Assembly: GCF_028640845.1 (NCBI RefSeq)
Contig: NC_080541.1
Span: 176,813,502-176,877,501, forward strand
DNA from: Ahaetulla prasina
Taxonomy: Eukaryota; Chordata; Lepidosauria; Squamata; Colubridae
Direction of reading: 5' to 3'
Length of the DNA: 64,000 nt
The notes beneath the pieces were generated by a model. It searched no databases, was not told where the DNA came from, and saw nothing but the letters and a program-made list of their open reading frames with translations. Shown piece after piece: positions 58,365-64,000 of the stretch. Each line of letters opens with the position of its first letter. Positions within the stretch are counted from its first letter, which is position 1. Position numbers and translations under genes: made by a program.

Positions 58365-59232
58365 TAAAATAAAAATACTGACTGCTTAAATATGATTTGT
58401 CTTAGCAATTTGCCTATAGAAACTATAGAAGGTAAATTTGAAACTATTTAGAAAGATACTTGTCTTGGCCATGCCATCATTTTCTATTGAGATTCAGCCA
58501 AGGAATGTTTTAAAAAATCAGTCGCAAGTTAAAAGGTTTTTTAAATTGACTTACCGAAAGGTACATATAAATACACTTTTTTTTTTGTTAAAAAATTTCT
58601 GGAGTTACCAAATGTATTTTTAAAACCAGCATATTTGCCCTTATTTTCACATATATATTTTCACATATACTGAAAGAGAAAGGAAGAACAAAGAGCGTAA
58701 GCCAGTAATGTATTATTGCTGAAAAAAATGTTGTTAGGTTATTTTTATACAAATTTAAGCTTAGTGGCTATCTTAGGAACTGGGAATGCAAACAGAACAA
58801 ATGCCCACACCTTCAGTCTGCAAACAAATATGTTGTTTGCATTAGAATTAGATAAGAGTTTTGGTGTCCATTCCCACTTCCTTTCTTTTTAGCTTTCAAA
58901 GACTTCTGGCTGTCACTTTTCCTGAAGCAGCCTTGACATCACTTGTTGGAGGGTTAAAAGCTAACACAGAAGTTTCTTATCCTCTGATTTATAGGGCTCT
59001 ATTACTGCACTAGTTTTGTCTGGTGCTTTTGTGAAAGTAATACCGATAGAAATAGATAGTAACCATTCAATTCAAGACAAAACATAAGTGAAGTTGGTTG
59101 CAACTCACGGATGAGTTAGAAAATGGAGGAATTTGTAGAATTGCATTCTTGTTTAATTCCTTTATGCCTGGTTGGAAATCTCGTTTTGCCTGTTTATTTT
59201 TATCATGCACTGATGAGTGGATGCATAAATTT
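58356..59232 (+). repeat. 0.87-kb direct duplication, copy 2
   Basis: Begins in the GTGTATTTT overlap and continues past the end of copy 1 into unique sequence (AATCAGGTCATGC) at 59233. Confidence 0.96.
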
Positions 59233-61050
59233 AATCAGGTCATGCATCTTTTCTCTGTTTTGCTTTGTGTGGCAATTTAAGGTTCATCATCCCTATATGC
59301 CAGATGGAGTCCAAAGCATTATTACAGTCAGTGAAGCAAATAACTTTTCTTTCTTTTAAAATCAACATTAACTAATGAGTAGGGGAGCTGCTGTAATGAG
59401 GAAGAGCCACATATTAAAACTAGTAGTTCATTTTCCTGCATTTTGGTATCTGAAGTTTTGTCTGGAAAAAAAAAACCTGAATACTGCAGTTTGCACGCTA
59501 ATACTTCTGAGCAACTTGAACCTATTCTTTCTCAGTTATGATTGACACTTGAAGTGGTTTCCCAAATCCTTTGGTAATAAAGACACCTTTTTATGAACAG
59601 GATGGATTTAGGGAGCGCTGATCCTTTCCATACCTACGTAGGCTGGTCACCCTGCCACCTACCTGATTGTGATCTTTTTGGATGGACTCAGGTGTGGCTG
59701 CGCTTCATCCAAAAAATGCATGCATAAGGATCCAGAGAAGGATTTCCCTTGGCTTCTAGTCAACTACTACTTGCCACCTGGCTTTTAGCCCAGATCTTCC
59801 CTCATGACTGCAAGAGCAACATATCCCTTAGGAACTACTTGCCAAAAAAGAATTTGCAGGTGACAGGTGCGTCTCAGCATAAACCTAGTGACAGATTGAG
59901 ATTTCCTGTTGGGAGCTGCTGGACGGCCTACAAGTTCAGTTAAGAGGTACTTCCCTTAAGCCAAGCAGGTTAATGGCAGGAGAAAGGTAGCACTGCTGGA
60001 TTTACATGGCAGGGAGCATAAATGTTTTCTTACCATTTATGTCTATGAGCTTCCTAGATAAATTTGGCAATTTTCTGAACCATGCGATTTCAAAAATAAA
60101 ATGCCTTGGTACTGCATCTTTAACGCAGTTTGATTTTCATTTGATTTATCCAAAGTTGACTCTTGCCCAAAACCATATGACATAATAAATGTGTCAGTTT
60201 TTTTGCTACAGCAGTCTAATTCAGGCATCACTCTGGCAGTTACTATGTTTCTTAAATAGAACTATATACATTAGGGCTATGCAACACTTCAGGCATTTCA
60301 GAACCAGTGGCAGCAAACATATCTTCTCTTTGTACTTGTATCCAGCTATTGCGTGATTTCAAAAAAGATGAGACTGTTTGAAAAAGTTGTTGAGAGGAAC
60401 TTTCCAACTCCAATATGATTTATTGTACCTTTTTGGAAATGAATTTAAAGTGCTGCACAATTCAAGAACAAAATGTGTAGAAAAGGAATGATTTGTTATT
60501 TATTCCACAGATGAGTTAATGTACATGTCAGTGAATGTGTATCCCTAAATGTACATGTTTTTAAACTAATAGTATTTAAACTGTAATGCTGAGGCAAGGA
60601 AAATAGTTTGGTATTCTGATTGGTAAAGAGTGTTTAATCATAGTTTACCAATTGGGACATCCCTGGAGAGTGGGGAGGGAGGGAAGGAGGGATGGCAGAA
60701 CACTTCATATTTTGCATCAGGTTTGTACAGCTAAACCAAGTCAACCAGTTCATCCTGATTCAATAGGAATGTTTCACTTCTCCTTTACTGGTTAGAAACA
60801 GGGTCGCTAAATGAGCAGGCATAATTGTTCTCAGCCTTGATTTTCTCTGGAAATAAATTCACGGGCTTTCTTCTAATGAGGAACTGTTGGGGAATTAATC
60901 CTCCCTTGCTAAACCAGTTTCTTCGTGGGGTTGGAAAATAGCAAGGATGACTGAAGGTGAATGAAGCCCAGGTGGCTAAAATTTCAGAACTCGCCTTTCT
61001 CCTGGCATGCAGGAGGGAAAGGTTTTTCCTGACTGAATTTCTTAGTAAGG
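59233..61050. other. Unannotated sequence
   Basis: No repeat or exon recognised. A GGGA-rich run lies at 60668-60690. Confidence 0.4.
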
Positions 61051-61058
61051 AAGTACAG

Positions 61059-61790
61059 CAGGGGTGAAATGCTCCCAGTTCGGACCGGATCGCCCGATCC
61101 AGTAGCGATAGCAGCGGATGGTTCAGAGAACCGGTAGCAAGAATCTCTGCCCCCTCCCCACCCATGCCCAGCTGAGCCGCGTGATCATCAGAGGGTTGTT
61201 TTTTTTACTTTTAAAAGCATTTTTTCTTCGCCCAAAAAAATACTTTTAAAAGTAAAAAAAAAAAAGCCTCTGATGATTGCGCGGCTCAGCTGGAATCATC
61301 AGAACCCTTTAAAAACATTTTTTCTACAACCTCTTTAGCCAAAGAGGTTATAGAAAAAATGCTTTTAAAAGGTTCTCTGGTGATCCCAGCTGAGTTGCCT
61401 CATCACAGGCTTTTAAAAGCATTTTTACAACCTCTTCAGCGAAGAGGTTGTAGAAAAATGCTTTTAAAAGTAAAAAAAAAAAGCCTCTGATGATTGCGCG
61501 GCTCAGCTGGAATCATCAGAACCCTTTAAAAACATTTTTTCTACAACCTCTTTAGCCAAAGAGGTTATAGAAAAAATGCTTTTAAAAGGTTCTCTGGTGA
61601 TCCCAGCTGAGTTGCCTCATCACAGGCTTTTAAAAGCATTTTTTTACAACCTCTTCAGCCGAAGAGGTTGTAGAAAAAATGCTTTTAAAAGTAAAAAAAA
61701 AAGTTGGACACGCCCACCCAATCACATTACACCCCCCCACCAAGCCACGCCCACAGAACCGGTAGTAACAAATTTTATATTTCACCCTTG
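61059..61790. mobile_element. hAT-type element with internal tandem hairpin repeats (732 bp)
   Basis: The ends CAGGGGTGAAAT and ATTTCACCCTTG are inverted repeats; the octamer aagtacag flanks it exactly (61051-61058, 61791-61798). The interior holds a 217-bp tandem repeat, marked by GCCTCTGATGATTGCGCGGC at 61266 and 61483. Each unit has hairpins such as ACAACCTCTTTAGCCAAAGAGGTTAT and TTTTAAAAG palindromes. The 3' part has CCACGCCCACAGAACCGGTAG as in 7823-8089. No coding capacity. Confidence 0.9.
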
Positions 61791-61793
61791 AAG

Positions 61794-62116
61794 TACAGGT
61801 AGCTTTTGCTTAATACCTGGTCGCATAGTGACTATTCAAATTTACCATGGACAAACCAAAAGGTACTTACAACCCAATTTTAGAATTTTGTCGGTGACAT
61901 GTTTGCACACTGCAGTCACATGACTGCATTTTGGGCACATGGCAACAGAATCATTTATACCGTCGGTTGCAGTGTTCTTTGGTCACATGAACATGATTTA
62001 CAACACTTTTTAACCTATTTTTGGCCTTTGGGATTGGTTTCCGGCAAAAAAATGCCAATAGGAATGAATGGACTGATTTTATAGCCGCTGTATTCATTCA
62101 TTATTATTTATTATTA

Positions 62117-62190
<74 letters not shown>

Positions 62191-62290
62191 TAAAAATAAA
62201 AAACAACTGCTGCAAAAAAAGATTATAAAATTGGGCCGGTTACATAGGTGCCTTGATTTATGACTGTCAAGACTTTTGGTGGATACTGTG
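61794..62290. mobile_element. Degraded DNA-element-like sequence with microsatellite
   Basis: TACAGGTAGCTTTTGCTTAA and GGTCGCATAGTGACTATTCA recall the long-TIR family at 45407, but the right end is not clear. It is interrupted by (AAT)n at 62117-62187. Confidence 0.4.
62117..62187 (+). repeat. (AAT)n microsatellite
   Basis: About 23 AAT units without interruption, followed by AAAAT units. Confidence 0.95.
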
Positions 62291-62340
62291 GGCTCCATTA
62301 CGGACATAAATCAATGTATGCTAAATTGATCCCAAACTTC

Positions 62341-64000
62341 TACTGATCACGATGGAGTCTTGCTGGGAGCATCTAACTTCAGATTTTTATTGTGCTCATT
62401 TTAAGCTGGAGCCCCAATCCAACTGGAAATCATGTGGCTAGAGTGGGCCAAGCTCCATTAATTAAACAGCGTGCATGCCTCATTAGTGCTCACTTTGCAA
62501 CTTAATCAGATTATCTTGGTCAGAATTAGCTGTTTTAACAGGTCAGCAATGGAAGATCCATCCTTCGACTTGGTAGTAAGACTTCTTTTGTTTTTCATAT
62601 TTTGTTTCTGAATTGAGATCTCAAATGCACATGTTTCTTTATTGATCGTTTGTCTTGTTCCAGTTCAGCTGGCCAGTTTGAAACATGTCAAATTCCAGAA
62701 TAAAGACAATGCTGTTGTAGGTTGCAGGATACATTGGAGCAGCTTTGTTCCAAATGAGAATCCTTTCAGCATCCTGGCTGGCTGGGAGAGTACTAGATGG
62801 CTGGGAATTATGTGCATTGTAATCTGGCCCATCTGGAGGGCAATAAGTTGGAAAAGGCCTGCCTGGAGCATCTCGTTCATCATAGCTGTTTATAGCAAAG
62901 ACTCCCAGATGGTGTACCAAATTTCCTTTGTAGTGTTGTGTAACCAGGCAGACAACCAATTGATTGCATAGGCAAACGTGCCATTCAGCCACATGTGGCT
63001 CCTGCCTGAACATCTTGTTCTGAGCCCGTGCTCAGGGAGCATGAATGGCCCTAAGCCCCAAGCAGGGACTCAATCGAAGCAGGAAGGACAAGCAGAGCAG
63101 GGAAGGAGCAGGGAAGGAGTTATTTGATTTACAGCATCTGGATTCCCTGCTTCCGTGGGCCAAGGGCGGGAGACCAGTGCTTCCTCTCTCTGCCCCAGAT
63201 TCCTTGCTCAACCATAGTGAAAGTTGTACCGGCCAAAAGGAAAAGGCACTCCGGAATCTCTGCTCTCTGTTCTGCTATATATTTCACAATACAAAAGAGA
63301 AAAGCTGCATCCAAGCTCAGGAGAAGTAGCACCTTAATAGGGAATAGAAGGTGAAGGTGTAAATATCATGGCATGTCTATACAATCCCAAAACCCTGGAT
63401 TGTTTGAGGGAAGAATCAAGAACCGCCTGAAAACAAAGTCAGTTGATTCTGGCTACATTCTGAGAAGTTGAAAAACATCCCAGGAAAAGGCAACGGCAAG
63501 GCTGCCAAGAAAACGGCAGGGATGCAGTCATCTGAAGCTCAGCTCCAGGGTCTTTTTACATTTTTCATCCCGTGTACTCCACACTGAACGTTTGCTAAAT
63601 GTGGCAGCATTGCCAGCTCAGGTCTTATGTGAGAAAATTAATGAGGTATTTGTATTATAATCAGAAAATAGCAGAGCAACCTCCCCCCTCCCCATGTTAA
63701 AATAACCCCAACTGATCTGGAAAAATGCCATTCTTCAATGCATAAACACTCAAAAGAGATTTCATCATGCAACTGCAAACCTCTAATGAAGGTAGATTAT
63801 TGTTCGTTTCGATATGAACAGGAACTTTGATTTCTTGGCCCACAGCAACAATTATGTAATCGCCATTCCCTGCTGTTGTATTGTAAATGCTGCTTTTGCA
63901 TTTATTTAAGCTTTATTTGAAATGTCACAAAGTATATATTTTCCATTTTACTGTATGTGTGTATGCACACTTTGCCAACTGGCTCTCATATTTCACACAT
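62341..64000. other. Unannotated sequence to the window end
   Basis: No repeats recognised. Overlapping frames at 62639-63013 (both strands) and 63045-63354 lack motifs. The repeat-poor AT-rich end (63600-64000) could hold conserved non-coding sequence, which only alignment could show. Confidence 0.35.

Noticed and set aside
57504..58623. A 61-codon frame present twice in identical form
   Set aside because: It is repeated only because the DNA is duplicated. Composition is AT-driven and it has no motif or start context.
62021..62263. Open frame with a poly-Asn run
   Set aside because: It is the translation of the (AAT)n microsatellite.
62542..62572. Possible exon between TTTTAACAG and GTAGTAAG
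   Set aside because: 31 nt with a weak pyrimidine tract and poor donor; expected by chance in intron-size sequence.

Overview
The window reads as nuclear DNA of a squamate reptile, most likely a snake. It is AT-rich, has one CpG-rich block, and is packed with repeats known from squamates: a tRNA-headed SINE with a BovB-like tail (Sauria SINE type), a second tRNA-headed SINE whose tail matches the local CR1 LINEs, CR1/L3-type LINEs (one with an (ATTCT)n tail as described for snakes), long L1-type LINEs, and many short hAT-type elements with 8-bp target duplications. There are no operons, CRISPR arrays or rRNA genes, and no complete host protein gene could be recognised.

Layout. 1-475 may be the end of an LTR. 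2832-24080 is a direct tandem duplication: unit A (2832-18219) and unit B (18220-24080) share about 5.86 kb at roughly 98% identity. Unit A is 9.5 kb longer because three retroelements sit in it that unit B lacks: a CR1 with an unbroken endonuclease-reverse transcriptase frame (3864-6868), a 0.36-kb CR1 tail (10232-10595) and a full-length but mutated L1 (11939-18047, 18-bp target duplication). Both units carry an older, short L1-like element, two hAT elements, older LINE tails, a SINE and an (ATTCT)n array.

24880-27130 is a CpG island, the only promoter-like region. It holds a candidate plus-strand first coding exon of three codons (26546-26554) followed by a good splice donor. The rest of the window would then be the first intron(s) of that gene; the gene itself could not be named. 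From 27.5 kb on, the sequence is intron-like or intergenic: foldbacks (27502-27652, 30847-30902, 56427-56500), hAT elements nested in one another (31435-31732), SINEs, decayed LINE pieces, and microsatellites.

Two further structures stand out. At 57422-59232 an approximately 0.87-kb segment is duplicated in tandem, with 75 bp copied from a CR1 tail 1.3 kb upstream stitched between the copies by short microhomologies, the signature of replication template switching. At 61059-61790 a hAT-like element with a perfect 8-bp target duplication contains a 217-bp tandem repeat built of nested hairpins. No new coding system was found; the interest lies in genome-structure events and foldback elements. 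Gaps not listed as features were read and gave nothing I can support.
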